The notes: generated by a model from the letters alone, not told the origin. A DNA stretch of 64,000 nucleotides from Nematostella vectensis (GCF_932526225.1 NC_064046.1:8357219-8421218), one strand, 5' to 3'. Counted from the stretch's first letter, positions 22,540 through 34,995 are shown. Numbers and translations are program-made.

Positions 22540-25500
22540 CGGGTTCTTCAGTTGTTGGTGGGGGGGGGGGGGGGCAATGAGGCGGCTAATGGGTTGGGGA
22601 AAAGCAGCCAGTGTGTTGGGGGAAAGCGGCCAATGGGTCGGGGGAAAGCATCCAATGGGTTGGGGGAAGCGGCCAATGGGTTGGGGGAAAGCAGCCAATG
22701 GGTTGGGGGAAGCGGCCAATGGGTTGGGGAAAGCGGCCAATGGGTTGGGGGAAGCGGCCAATGGGTTGGGGAAAGCGGCCAATATGGGTTGGGGGAAGCG
22801 GCCAATGGGTTAGGTGTTGATGTCCTATAGAACCCAGAATCCGGGTTCTTCAGTTGTTGTTGGTGGTGGGGGGGGGGGGGGCAATGAGGCGGCTAATGGG
22901 TTGGGGAAAGCGGCAAATGGGTTGGGGGAAAGCAGCCTGTGTGTTGGGGGAAAGCGGCCAATATGTCGGGGGAAATCATCCAATGGGTTGGGGGAAAGCG
23001 GCCAATGGTTTGGGGAAAGCGGCCAATGGGCTGGGGGAAGCGGCCAATGGGTTGGGGAAAGCGGCCAATGGGTTGGGGAAAGCGGCCAATGGGTTGGGGA
23101 AAGCGGTCAATGGATTGGGAAAAGCGGCCAATGGGTTGGAGGAAGCGGCCAATGGGCTGGGGAAAGCGGCCAATGGGTTGGGGAAAGCGTCCAATGGGTT
23201 GGGGGGAAGCGGCCAATGGGTTGGGGGGAAGCGGCCAATGGGTTGGGGAAAGCGGCCATTAGGTTGGGGGAAGCGGCAAATGGGCTGGGGGAAGCGGCCA
23301 ATGGGTTGGGGGAAGCGGCCAATGGGTTGGGGAAAGCGGCCAATGGGTTGGGGAAAGCGGTCAATGGATTGGGGAAAGCGGCCAATGGGTTGGAGGTAGC
23401 GGCCAATGGGTTGAGGGAAGCGGCCAATATGGGTTGGGGGAAGCGGCCAATGGGTTAGGTGTTGATGTCCTATTGAACCCAGAATCCGGGTTCTTCAGTT
23501 GTTGGTGGGGGGGGGGGGCAATGAGGCGGCTAATGGGTTGGGGGAAAGCAGCCAGTGTGTTGGGGGAAAGCGGCCAATGGGTCGGGGGAAAGCATCCAAT
23601 GGATTGGGGGAAGCGGCCAATGGGTTGGGGGAAAGCAGCCAATGGGTTGGGGGAAGCGGCCAATGGGTTGGGGGAAAGCAGCCAATGGGTTGGGGGAAGC
23701 GGCTAATGGGTTGGGGAAAGCCGCCAATGGGTTGGGGGAAGCGGCCAATGGGTTGGGGAAAGCGGCCAATATGGGTTGGGGGAAGCGGCCAATGGGTTAG
23801 GTGTTGATGTCCTATAGAACCCAGAATCCGGGTTCTTCAGTTGTTGGTGGTGGTGGGGGGGGGGGGGGGGCAATGAGGCGGCTAATGGGTTGGGGAAAGC
23901 GGCAAATGGGTTGGGGGAAAGCAGCCTGTGTGTTGGGGGAAAGCGGCCAATGGGTCGGGGGAAAGCATCCAATGGGTTGGGGGAAAGCGGCCAATGGTTT
24001 GGGGAAAGCGGCCAATGGGTTGGGGGAAGCGGTAAATGGGTTGGGGAAAGCGGCCATTAGGTTGGTGGAAGCGGCCAATGGGCTGGGGGAAGCGGCCAAT
24101 GGGTTGGGGAAAGCGGCCAATGGGTTGGGGAAAGCGGCCAATGGGTTGGGGAAAGCGGTCAATGGATTGGTAAAAGCGGCCAATGGGTTGGAGGAAGCGG
24201 CCAATGGGCTGGGGAAAGCGTCCAATGGGTTGGGGAAAGCGTCCAATGGGTTGGGGGAAGCGGCCAATGGGTTGGGGGAAGCGGCCAATGGGTTGGGGGA
24301 AGCGGCCAATGGGTTGGGGGAAAGCAGCCAATGGGTTGGGGAAAGCGGCCATTAGGTTGGGGGAAGCGGCAAATGGGCTGGGGGCAGCGGCCAATGGGTT
24401 GGGGGAAGCGGCCAATGGGTTGGGGAAAGCGGCCAATGGGTTGGGGAAAGCGGTCAATGGATTGGGGAAAGCGGCCAATGGGTTGGAGGAAGCGGCCAAT
24501 GGGTTGAGGGAAGCGGCCAATATGGGTTGGGGGAAGCGGCCAATGGGTTAGGTGTTGATGTCCTATAGAACCCAGAATCCGGGTTCTTCAGTTGTTGGTG
24601 GTGGTGGGGGGGGCAATGAGGCGGCTAATGGGTTGGGGAAAGCGGCAAATGGGTTGGAGGAAAGCAGCCTGTGGGTTGGGGGAAAGCGGCCAATGGGTCG
24701 GGGGAAAGCATCCAATGGGTTGGGGGAAAGCGGCCAATGGTTTGGGGAACGCGGCCAATGGGTTGGGGGAAGCGGTAAATGGGTTGGGGAAAGCGGCCAT
24801 TAGGTTGGGGGAAGCGGCCAATGGGCTGGGGGAAGCGGCCAATGGGTTGGGGAAAGCGGCCAATGGGTTGGGGAAAGCGGCCAATGGGTTGGGGAAAGCG
24901 GTCAATGGATTGGGAAAAGCGGCCAATGGGTTGGAGGAAGCGGCCAATGGGCTGGGGAAAGCGTCCAATGGGTTGGGGAAAGCGTCCAATGGGTTGGGGG
25001 AAGCGGCCAATGGGTTGGGGGAAGCGGCCAATGGGTTGGGGGAAGCGGCCAATGGGTTGGGGGAAAGCAGCCAATGGGTTGGGGAAAGCGGCCATTAGGT
25101 TGGGGGAAGCGGCAAATGGGCTGGGGGCAGCGGCCAATGGGTTGGGGGAAGCGGCCAATGGGTTGGGGAAAGCGGCCAATGGGTTGGGGAAAGCGGTCAA
25201 TGGATTGGGGAAAGCGGCCAATGGGTTGGAGGAAGCGGCCAATGGGTTGAGGGAAGCGGCCAATATGGGTTGGGGGAAGCGGCCAATGGGTTAGGTGTTG
25301 ATGTCCTATAGAACCCAGAATCCGGGTTCTTCAGTTGTTGGTGGTGGTGGGGGGGGCAATGAGGCGGCTAATGGGTTGGGGAAAGCGGCAAATGGGTTGG
25401 GGGAAAGCAGCCTGTGGGTTGGGGGAAAGCGGCCAATGGGTCGGGGGAAAGCATCCAATGGGTTGGGGGAAAGCGGCCAATGGTTTGGGGAAAGCGGCCA

Positions 25501-25720
25501 ATGGGTTGGGGGAAGCGGTAAATGGGTTGGGGAAAGCGGCCATTAGGTTGGGGGAAGCGGCCAATGGGCTGGGGGAAGCGGCCAATGGGTTGGGGAAAGC
25601 GGCCAACGGGTTGGGGAAAGCGGCCAATGGGTTGGGGAAAGCGGTCAATGGATTGGGAAAAGCGGCCAATGGGTTGGGGGAAGCGGCCAATGGGTTCGGG
25701 GGAAGCGGCCAATGGTTTGG
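22540..25720 (+). repeat. G-rich 21-bp minisatellite with higher-order repeat organisation
   Basis: More than 100 copies of a 20-22 bp unit, consensus aatgggttggggaaagcggc plus c. A distinct ~80-bp spacer (taggtgttgatgtcctatag, then gaacccagaatccgggttc, cttcagttgttggtgg and a G-run) recurs near 22508, 22811, 23456, 23800, 24549 and 25292. The last three full blocks are about 745 bp long and nearly identical, so whole blocks have been copied. The spacer contains an inverted repeat (gaaccc...gggttc). The G tracts are all on the plus strand. No frame is selected for coding: several frames on both strands are open. Confidence 0.97.
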
Positions 25721-25859
25721 ATGTTTGTGTGTGTGTGTAGGGGGGGGAGGGCTGGGGCTGCGCACACTGTATATCCCCCTGGCTGGTTTTACCTGATATA
25801 TTTGTAATAAATTTTAAGGCATTGCGTTGATAGGAGCAAAAAATGGCAAAATTAAAATT

Positions 25860-26127
25860 GTAAGGTTCTGTTAGCTTACATTTTGTTTATATTTTGCCTA
25901 GAGTTTCCTTGCATAGTATAAAACAAAATAAGCTTAAGTATGCCATAGATCATGAAAAAAGAAGCAATTTCGCCCCAAATCGCCAGACAAATCAAGAGTT
26001 CTTCAATTTGAAATATCTCAAGAATGGATCATCTACCAAAAAATACTAAAGCTTATTTTGTTTTATATTCCACAAGGAACATCTATGCGAAAAAAAATCA
26101 AGCGAATATAATCTAACACGACCTTAC
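25860..26127. mobile_element. Foldback MITE, ~268 bp
   Basis: Left end tgtaaggttctgttagctta mirrors right end ctaacacgaccttaca. An inner pair also mirrors: tagtataaaacaaaataagc (about 25913-25935) against gcttattttgttttatattc (about 26050-26070). The whole element can fold on itself. No coding capacity. Confidence 0.72.
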
Positions 26128-27600
26128 AGTCAGTACAGGTGCCATGTAGTAAAACAAGGAGGCACAACCACAATCAATAATGGTGCCATCTAGTAAAACC
26201 AAAAAAAGCACAGCCACAATCAGTACTGGTACCATCTAGATGGCACCTGTACTGACTGTGGCTGTGCTGCCTTGGTTTTACTAGATGGCACCAGTACTGA
26301 CTGTGGTTGTGCTGCCTTGGTTTTACTAGATGGCACCGGTACTGATTGTGGTTGTCCTGCCTTGGTTTACTAGATGGCACCAGTACTGATTGTGGCTGTG
26401 CTGCCTTGGTTTTACTAGATGGCACCAGTACTGATTGTGGCTGTGCCGCCTTGTTTTACTAGATGGCACCAGTTCTGATTGTGGCTGTGCCGCCTTGTTT
26501 TACTAGATGGCACCAGTACTGATTGTGGCTGTGCCGCCTTGTTTTACTAGATGGCACCAGAACGGATTGTGGCTGTGCTGCCTTTGTTTTACTAGATGGC
26601 ACCAGTACTGATTGTGGCTGTGTTTCCTTGGTTTTACTAGATGACACCGTTATTGATTGTGGCTGTGCTTCCTTGGTTTTACTAGATGACACCGTTATTG
26701 ATTGTGGCTGTGCCGCCTTGTTTTATTAGATGGCACCGGTACTGATTGTGGCTGTGCTGCCTTGGTTTTACTAGATGGTACCTGTACTGATTGTGGCTGT
26801 GCTGCCTTGGTTTTACTAGATGGCACCGTAATTGATTGTGGTATTGCCGCCTTGTTTTACTAAATGGTACCTGTACTGATTGTGGCTGTGCTTCCTTGGT
26901 TTTACTAGATGACACCGTTATTGATTGTGGCTGTGCCGCCTTGTTTTACTAGATGGCACCGGTACTGATTGTGGCTGTGCTGCCTTGGTTTTACTAGATG
27001 GTACCTGTACTGATTGTGGCTGTACTTCCTTGGTTTTACTAAGATGACACCGTAATTGATTGTGGTATTGCTGCCTTGTTTTACTAGATGGTACCTGTAC
27101 TGATTGTGGCTGTGCTGCCTTGGTTTTACTAGATGGCACCAGTACTGATTGTGGCTGTGCTGCCTTGGTTTTACTAGATGACACCGTTATTGATTGTGGT
27201 TGTGCCGCCTTGTTTTACTAGATGTCACCAGTACTGATTGTGGTTGTGCCGCCTTGTTTTACTAGATGTCACCAGTACTGATTGTGTCTGTGCTGCCTTG
27301 GTTTTACTAGATGGTACCGGTACTGACTGTGGCTGTGCCGCCTTGTTTTACTAGATGGTACCTGTACTGATTGTGGCTGTGCTGCCTTGGTTTTACTAGA
27401 TGGTACCTGTACTGATTGTGTCTGTGCCGCCTTGGTTTACTAGATGGCACCAGTACTGACTGTGTCTGTGCCGCCTTGTTTTACTAGGTGTCACCAGTAC
27501 TAATTGTGGCTGTGCTTCCTTTGTTTTACTAGATGGCACCAGTACTGATTGTGTCTGTGCCGCCTTGGTTTTACTAGATGGCCACCGTCTTGATTGTGGC
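26128..27600 (+). repeat. 45-bp minisatellite with a head-to-head inversion
   Basis: About 30 forward copies of a 44-45 bp unit (tagatggcaccagtactgat, then tgtggctgtgctgccttggt and tttac) from 26238 onward. The first two to three copies (26128-26237) are in the opposite orientation, meeting head to head at ggtaccatctagatggcacc. Since 45 is divisible by three, long ORFs with a 15-residue period appear on the minus strand; stops and length changes break them, so they are not taken as a gene. Confidence 0.95.
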
Positions 27601-28060
27601 TATTATTATCCTGAACCTGCGTCCCTTACACATCACATGTCTTGTATCCTGCTTTGGTTTTTGTCGATGGCACCAGTTCTGTTTGTCGATTTGTTTCATC
27701 AAGTCGCACCTTAGATTGCTTTTCTTGCTCACTATTAGAAAACAGAGTCCGAGTTGAATAGTGAAGTTGAGTGAAATTGAGCAAACGGCCTGTCTTGGGG
27801 TCGAAAACAGACGTGTAACATAATCAGGGACGACAATGGATGATAAATCACGGTCCTCAACACACGACCACCGATAGCCCTACTGCTGCTGTTGTTGAAA
27901 TCCTAACTGTAAAAACTGTTAATGTAATAACGGCTCTTACCGTAATACCAAGTGGCACTTAATGTAATAACTGGATCCTAACGTAATACCATGTGACTCC
28001 TAAAGTAATAACTGGCCCCAAGCTGCAAAAAGTGAGGCTCTCAGGGTAATAATGGGTCTT
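27601..28060. other. No gene seen; short degenerate repeat
   Basis: Around 27915-28010 the blocks cgtaatacca and gtaataactgg alternate about three times with different spacers. Nothing else recognised. Confidence 0.4.
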
Positions 28061-28069
28061 GATATAACA

Positions 28070-29165
28070 CAACCCCGGAAACCCAGGGGTATTTTCTTCT
28101 AAGGTTTCACTCGCGAGAAAAATAACCCCTGGTGAACAGTAAGGGACGAACTTGGCAAAAAAGCCGTCACGGCACCTGGGTCCCTTGGGGATTAACATGT
28201 CTAAAGCTGTCATCGATCAATTGGAGACAAATCACTGTGGGAAATCTTACGCGTTTAGATATATTTTTCCGTTTCGCCAGCTCGGTCTTTCGTAATTTAA
28301 TGAAGAAAAATGGGTATTATTGCCGCCTTTGCGGGGAAACAGTCTCAGATAATATAAAAGGCACAAGCTATTGGGAACGCATTTGGTTGGAGAACAACTC
28401 TCCTCGATTACTGGAAGGAATGTATCACAAAAGATGGTTTCACGGACTTTATTTGCACATTTTTCAAGCCAAGGATCTACTACATCCTCTCTGTAAGCTT
28501 AAACTTTGGTGCCAAGTAAAATAGATTCACCGCTTCACTGCCGAATGACTCGTGACTACCGGGCACGATCTTCGCTTTCTTTTCCCTTGACTAGAATGTC
28601 ATTGTCCTTTGGGTTGGAAAAAACGGCGGTACGTATCCCGATTGAGTTCAGATAGGCCAACTGGTCACGGATTATCTACTGAAGAAGACAAGTTTCAAGA
28701 ACTATCGGGTTCCCTCGCACATTTTCGGCATGGCTTGAAAAATCGAACTCTTTCCAAACCCTGTAAAGGTAGTTGAGCAAAAACATGCTGTCGTTTGTAA
28801 AACCCCTTTAGGACCCAAAGCTGTTCTGGCTTCAATGAAGACGCTCGTATTTTACCGCTGAAATGTGGGAATTAGCCCTTCGAATAAGAAGTTGTTCACG
28901 CTAGAAGTCAATTTGATCTCTAGCCAACACAAAGCAATTTATGTAAATTTTTGGTGCATTGTTTGGGAAGCGCGCCTGTGATTGGTCGACCTCGGGAGGT
29001 CGACCAATCACAGCCTCGATCAGCAATCGACCTCGGGAGGTCGACCAATCACAGCTCACCATAGGCCTTGATTTTTTTGCCAAGTTCGTTCCTTACTGTT
29101 CCCCAGGGTTTATTTTTCTAGCGAGTGAAACCTGAGAGGAAAATACCCCTGGGTTTCCGAGGATG
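28070..29165. mobile_element. DNA transposon, 1.1 kb, ~100-bp terminal inverted repeats, 9-bp target duplication
   Basis: Ends caaccccggaaacccagggg and the inverse of cccctgggtttccgaggatg; similarity continues about 100 bp inward on both sides (to tgccaagttcgt). The direct repeat gatataaca flanks both sides (28061-28069, 29166-29174). A 9-bp duplication with long TIRs suits Mutator-like elements (8-9 bp would also suit Merlin). No transposase is recognisable; a 130-codon ORF at 28132-28524 has no known motif. Near the right end, two copies of a perfect palindromic block (gattggtcgacctcgg/gaggtcgaccaatc) occur at about 28980-29055. Probably non-autonomous. Confidence 0.87.
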
Positions 29166-29174
29166 GATATAACA

Positions 29175-30789
29175 ACAAGTGGCTGGTAATGTGATGACTG
29201 GCTCCAAGACCAAATCTGTGCACCGTATTTACTCAAATAGACGCCGCAGCGTCCATTTAATTCCTCGTGATCCAGTTGCGGCATTTATTCGACAGCGGCG
29301 TATAAAAGCACATCGCTTTTTCAATAAGACTTTTATTGACTTCGAAATGGCAAAATATCGTTCACTTACTCTCACGTAGAAACAAATCGTTCAATCAAAA
29401 GGCAAGGCATACGTCTGCTCTTTACGTTTCAGACAATGTTTTTCAATTGCTAATTGCAACATAGGTGCGGCTGGGCCGGCGTTTATTGATAAACTGTGGT
29501 TGGTTTTATGCAAATAGTGCCACATATGTAAACATATGCATTGCCACGATAAATACAAATACAACAAAATTAAACCCAACACAATTTGTTACCACGCCAT
29601 TTCATACTTATTTTTCCTTTTCAAAGTCAATGTAACTTTTTTCGAATTAGTTATTTCTTCATAAATGTCGCCTCGAATAAACGCCGCACCTGGATCGCAA
29701 GAAATTAAATATTCGCCGCAGCACAGCGTCTGTTCGAGCCTTGGTTACGATCCAAACCAGGTTTACCTTAAGAGCCATTTGTTATTACGTCAAGATTCAT
29801 TATTACACTCTGCCGTTAAAAGTTTTGGAAAATATAATATTTTAAAATTTGGCGGCTGCAATTGTCCAGATCATCTAGATATGTTGTAGCTTTCAAGCCT
29901 AGCTTGGGTCTCTTTTTTATTCAAATTTTAAATGGAATATGGCACTTTCTGTCAGTCTTTTATTTGCTAGCAAAGTTTCTGTTTTCAATTCTATCCAAAG
30001 CTCATTGGGCTTAAAAGTGCTAGTGTCTATTTTTCTGTTATTTTTAAAGTCAAATATGAAGGAGCCAATTATATTCATAATTATATGAGGCTTGTTAAGA
30101 CAGATTGTTTTAGTGTTTCAAGCAACTTGTGGCAAAAAATCTGGCTACTTAGAAAGTACCAAAGCTATTGGCTTTATTTGTCAACTTTTGAAAGGTTTGC
30201 ATATAAAAAGAAAATCTTGTTTCCTTGATGGCAACCTAGGAAAATCAATTTCAAATTTATATACAATATAATAGGGGTTTAGGTAGAATTTTGATGTTGA
30301 CATGGTATTTTCTTGACAAAATCCTTTAGGTGGTGAATTTTTCGGCTTCCATGAGTATTTCTTGGAAGGACAAAGTAAATGCTGACCTATAGTTCTTTTA
30401 AAGTAAATTAAAACTAAGCCAGGGTTTTGTCAACTCTCGAGAATCTGGATCTTTGATTGCTACAGGTGTTCTATAGGATAAAACCCTTTTAGATTCTTGT
30501 AAAGTGACAGAGCTGATACTTGCTTGATACATGCCATGGCATGCCTCTCAAAACCCTCAGATGATAGAGTACAGGCCACATGATACCTGTATGCAAGTAT
30601 TTTCACCTCTATCCCATGTGCAGAGCACTACAGTGGGCACTACACGAGAGGGTGGCTATCTGGAAAAGTATCTGGCCTTGTATCCATCTTATAAGTGATT
30701 TCATGGAAGAGATGCAAGTCACAAATGCAGTTTGAATGGGTTTAATTTAAAAAAAACATGGCATTATTGCAGAGATGCTGTTACAAATA
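29175..30789. other. Intergenic, probable old repeat; no gene
   Basis: Two similar blocks, tactcaaatagacgccgc (29228-29246) and cctcgaataaacgccgcacc (29671-29690), suggest the ends of a decayed repeat between 29.2 and 29.7 kb. The remaining kilobase is AT-rich with nothing recognised. Confidence 0.35.
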
Positions 30790-31495
30790 CTAGGCCCCAT
30801 CATTTTTAACAGCATTCAGCATCTCTATTAGGACATTCATCATGGCCATATCCATGGCTTGTTGTTGCTGTTGCATATGCATCTGCTGTGCCTGTTGTTG
30901 CTGCTGGAGCAGGAAGCCATGGAATTGCTGCTGTTGCTTTAATTCATTTTCTCTGATCTTCAGCTCTCTTGCCCTCTCCTGACTACGTACTGCTATGCTC
31001 TGCTCTATTAATTGCACCAAACTTCGCTGTGTCTTTCTCTTCGGCTGGTCTTCTTCGCCCTTGTCTTCGCCACTCTCTTTTCTCTTCTTGGTTGCACTTA
31101 ATATCTCTGTTGCCTTCTTCCTCATATCTTCTGCCATAACCTTCTCGTCATCCACCCTCTTTCCTTTCCCTTTCCCAGTCCTCTATTAGCTCGTTGTAGT
31201 CTGTAAGCATCTGGTGCTTTTCGTCGTACGTCACCTCTACCCCACTGTCTCTCATCTCCTTCTTCTCTTCTTTCAAAAAGTCTTCATGCAGACTCACGGA
31301 CCTTGAGTGACCTTAAACCCATGGTTTTCTTTTAAATTGAGGGCGATTTTGTTCCACTTCCGTCCTCTCTCTTTTGATGCGTAAGGATGCTTGTGAGGCT
31401 CCTCCGCAATAACCTCTTTCAGAAGTGAGACATCGCTGTCAAATTTCCATATTAAGAGCTCTCTTTTTTCCGCCACTTTTTTTATCCTCAGACAT
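30790..31495 (-). pseudogene. Broken Myb/SANT-like protein gene of a Harbinger-type transposon
   Basis: Minus strand from ATG 31495 to stop 30790. The pieces are collinear but in different frames. The N-terminal SANT-like block (LLIWKFDSDVSLLKEVI, RGRKWNKIALNL, FKVT) is followed by an acidic helix (DFLKEEKKEMRDSGVEVTYD) and a C-terminal Gln-rich coiled coil ending in MNVLIEMLNAVKNDGA. Frame changes occur in an A-run near 31485, around 31305 and near 31160. A Myb-like partner protein of this layout accompanies Harbinger transposases; no transposase is found nearby. A functional multi-exon gene is unlikely because no splice signals bridge the shifts. Confidence 0.65.
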
Positions 31496-32126
31496 TTTGT
31501 ACTGTAGGAAAATCAAGATTGAGTCTATTAAGCGTCTGAATTTAGTCAATTTACAGAAAATTACGAGTACTTACGCTTATAGTCAAAAAGATGAAGTTTG
31601 TTTACATTGTAGTGCTACGTTGGCAAATGTTCACTGTTATCAAACATGTTGGGAACAATAAAAACGAAAAATGTTGGCGTGAAAAAAACTTAAGCGAAAC
31701 TTTCAGCCCTTAGTTAGCCCTCCGAATATATATTTCTTAAAAATGATCGTTAGGGTAACTGAATTATGCAAATTTTATCGTAAATGAAGAATCAAAACAA
31801 TACGAGAAAAGCAACAAAGGGAAGACCGCGAAGTTTTAGCCGCTTTATTTGTATCTCAAAAAACGATAGATATGCATCTTCGTTTTACAGAGTTGCTTGA
31901 ATTCTTTATCACATTTACCCATCACAAGACTGTCAATATTTCCTATAGACTTTTGATAAACAGAATGATTTGCAAAAGTGAAAAACATACCTTGAACAAA
32001 CTGGTCCCGTGAGTACCACTTTGCTGTGTAAACTTGTCGTCGCCCACTCAAGGGGCCATCTGCGCATGCGCACACAACGCGCGAGCTAAAACTCGTCCTG
32101 GTCGTGGACCTGGTTCTCGGATCTTA
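31496..32126. other. No gene seen
   Basis: AT-rich at first, CpG-containing toward 32040-32100. No supported ORF or RNA gene. Confidence 0.35.
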
Positions 32127-32910
32127 GGGGCCGATTACATGATGAGTTCCAGCCCGGGCTGAGTTTTCATTAGCCCGGGCTGAAGCTTCAGCCCGAGTAG
32201 CTGCTTACCTATTATATGCCTTAAATCCAGCCCGGGTTGTAGTCGAAGAAAATGGTGCAGCATCGTTCAAATTTGAGGAACATTTTTGAAATTTGGCACA
32301 GTGATAGAGAATCTTGCACTGAGCAATTCTGGATATGGACCCACCCCCAAAAAATGTATACTTACAGAGGTGGAATCATTTTCCCTTACTTCCTCAATGA
32401 AACCAATACTTTTCCTGCTACGGTCACGAAACTTATTCCAGTGATAGATATTAACACATGCTACAGTCAAATGAAAAAAAAAAACACGCCCCCTTGATAC
32501 TTACAGTTTTAGGGGTGGTATAAATTATTTCCTTTAATCAGCATTAAAACCAATACTATTTATTGTACAACTTTCAAACTCCACATAATTGAAGTACTCA
32601 AAATTTCATTACCACCATTTTCTTGCACTATTGAGTTCTATTCAGCCCAGACTGGACTCGGATTTTATTGTTTTACAGCCCGGGCTAAGATATTTACGGG
32701 ATTACGTGGCGATTTTTAACCCGCTAGCCCGGGCTGAAAATCCTGGCCCGGTTTGCTGGAAAACTCCTCCCGGGTTGAAATTGATCCCGGGCTGAAACCT
32801 CCTTCATGTAATCGAAAGAGCAATTTTACTAGTATTTGTGCGAGATAACAGGCTGGACTTTCAGCCTCCCAAACTCAGCCCGGACTGAAGTTCATCATGA
32901 AATCGGCCCC
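32127..32910. mobile_element. TIR element, 784 bp, with AGCCCGGGCT subterminal repeats
   Basis: Ends ggggccgattacatgatgag and the inverse of ttcatcatgaaatcggcccc match over about 40 bp. TA occurs on both sides (32125-32126, 32911-32912), suggesting a TA target site. The palindrome agcccgggct and close variants recur many times near both ends in both orientations, as transposase-binding subterminal repeats do in some families. No ORF of note; non-autonomous. Confidence 0.85.
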
Positions 32911-32997
32911 TAAAGGTCTCTATTATTACTTCACTAGCGTCCATGACGTCACGCGCGCGGGCCAGGACTCCGGATTCAGAGCGCGCAGATCTGAAAG

Positions 32998-33066
32998 GCC
33001 GTTAGCCTACGTGTAGGCTCTCGAGAGGATTTCGCGAGTCAGCGACTACACGTAGGCTAAAAGGCC
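32998..33066. repeat. Short hairpin of tagcctacgtgtag motifs
   Basis: gccgttagcctacgtgtag is mirrored by ctacacgtaggctaaaaggc about 25 bp away. The same tacacgtaggct end occurs in the MITE pair near 55.1 and 55.9 kb, so this may be a solo end or deletion derivative of that family. Confidence 0.55.
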
Positions 33067-33559
33067 GTTTGCTCATTCGCGTAGCCTCGACTTGCCCGAT
33101 GGCGTTTAGCTGTTTAGCACGCCCTTCTTCTTTTAAGATCGTGGGTACATAAGTAAAGAGTTTGATTAATTTATAGTGAAATGAAGTCATTATCATCCAT
33201 TTAAAGAAAAATATTGATTACTAAAACACAATTAGACTGGTTCTTACAAGAACGCAGCAGCGCACCACTAGGTTGATCGAACAAAGTTTTCTTCGCTGCG
33301 CTTGCATAACCTCTCTCGGATCTAAAATAAATTAGAATTACTTGAAGGGAAACAGAAATCGGGAGTCAACCCGCCATCTGAAGTGTACTTTATCTGTTGT
33401 CAGTGGTCATTGATTTATTGTTGACAAAAGATCGGATTACATCACGAACTCTACCAAGACGCTATCAGACGTCGTCATAACATCGGACACACTGCGCATA
33501 AAATAATCAATTGATAACTGTGCTACATTCTCACAAAACGGCTTGCTATACACGTCAAA

Positions 33560-33617
33560 TAACATTGTTTAATGACCTTGGAAAAGGAAATATTCACCGT
33601 AGAAGGCAGTATTTCAG
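33560..33617 (+). other. Candidate 5' UTR exon of the second ANKUB1-like gene
   Basis: A strong donor (atttcag|gtgagtgg) ends here, and a good acceptor (tttccaacacag) precedes 34996, just ahead of the coding start. The joined leader would contain an upstream ATG (33570) that stops soon after the junction. The exon's left end is unknown. Inference from splice signals only. Confidence 0.35.
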
Positions 33618-33670
33618 GTGAGTGGTCCGTTTTGTGTAGCGCGTATCGATAAGTAGCTAACTACGGATAA

Positions 33671-33818
33671 TGGTCCCCCCCTCTTATAAGGCGCGGAACG
33701 TCCATAAGGCGACTTCCAGTGCTGGATATTACTTACAGATAATGGTACCCCCTCTTATGAGGCGTGGAACTTCCATTAAGGCGACTTCTCTGGACATTCA
33801 GTGCTGGATATTACTTAC
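33671..33818 (+). repeat. Two-copy direct repeat
   Basis: A block containing cccctcttatraggcg, ggaac.tccat.aaggcgac and cagtgctggatattacttac occurs twice, ending at about 33739 and 33818; the second copy has a short insertion. Possibly promoter-proximal but no function inferred. Confidence 0.7.
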
Positions 33819-34995
33819 AAATGTGTACCTAATTCATGATAATAATTAGCACTGCATATGGTTTTACATAGAGATATCATCGTTGAATTGTATATGAAAT
33901 TATTTTATTATCTGAGGCAGCAGACGTTTTTGCATACACAGCTAGGCTATCTTTGCTTATTACAGTATCAATTTTGTTATTATCTAATTTTGTAGAATAA
34001 TTTGTGGGTTAATTTGCTCGCCTGGGAAATTTGTTAGCGACGGAGGAATGCTATTCTCTCGTTAATCTTTAACTGTTTGTTTGTAGTTGTTTTTTATTGT
34101 CAGAAAATTAAAAAAGCCTCAACATTCACGCACAAATTGAGATAAAATAAATTTAGAGAGATGTCCTGTTTTTTATTCCTTATCGTTTTGAAAGCAAGAA
34201 CCCAGTAAAATGTGTAATAAAATCAAGAACTCTATTTGAAAGGGCCGTGCGGAGGGTCAGTTTAAAAGTAAACTATACGGAGGGATATAGGAAGCTTGAA
34301 ATACAATTTGAATTGAAAAATCCTTTCAAAAACACCATGAAAAAAACTTTGTCCTCCTACAAAAAACAATAATAAAACATATATGATAAAATGAGGACTC
34401 TCCTTTTTTTTCTTTAGTATGAAGGGTGGCTTTTATTCTTTCTCGTTATTTTTTGTTTATTCAGTCATATTTTTTCTTTCAAAGTTCGTGAGTTAAATAT
34501 CTAATTGCAGTAACTGCTTTGCTTTTCGTTTTACCCTTGTTAAACTTATTTCCCTTCACGTTTTTAAAATAATCCGATTAACAGTCAAACATTTCTTTAG
34601 AGTGGGACAAGTTTAGTGATGCTGCTACTTTAACGCTTCACAAGTTGGACTGTTCTAGAGCTCGATAATTAGCACCGAGGCAAGCTCGATTAGTTCGTTT
34701 TGTGTTTTCAGCGCAAAACTAACAAAAGGTGGATTACCATAGTCAAACAATTGTATGTGTCAGTTCCGTGAATACGGCACGAAATTTGCCCGATCATGTC
34801 TTCCATTAGACCTTTCAGCTGTACTTCTGGGCTTTTTTGACTTACAAAGAAATTTTAAAACGTTTTATTTTTCATGGAACCACCAAGGTGTGGCTTCAAA
34901 CTTTGAAAACTGATCAACTTCACTGTTTGTTTTGATGAAAGTACACCATCGTACTTTAGCCACGTTTAATTAAACCTTCCTTATTTCCAACACAG
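33819..34995 (+). other. Upstream or leader-intron region of the second ANKUB1-like gene
   Basis: AT-rich with no supported ORF, RNA gene or repeat. It would be the leader intron if the candidate 5' exon is real. Confidence 0.4.

Noticed and set aside
22456..25796. Dozens of overlapping ORFs (Gly/Trp-rich on plus, Pro-rich on minus)
   Set aside because: All frames of the 21-bp array are open on both strands; no start context, splice signal or frame preference.
26174..27184. Minus ORFs with VPSSKTKAAQPQSV repeats
   Set aside because: 45-bp minisatellite; frames break at each length variant and the array is partly inverted.
28132..28524. 130-codon ORF as transposase of the 1.1-kb TIR element
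   Set aside because: No catalytic DDE pattern or zinc-finger motif visible; too short.
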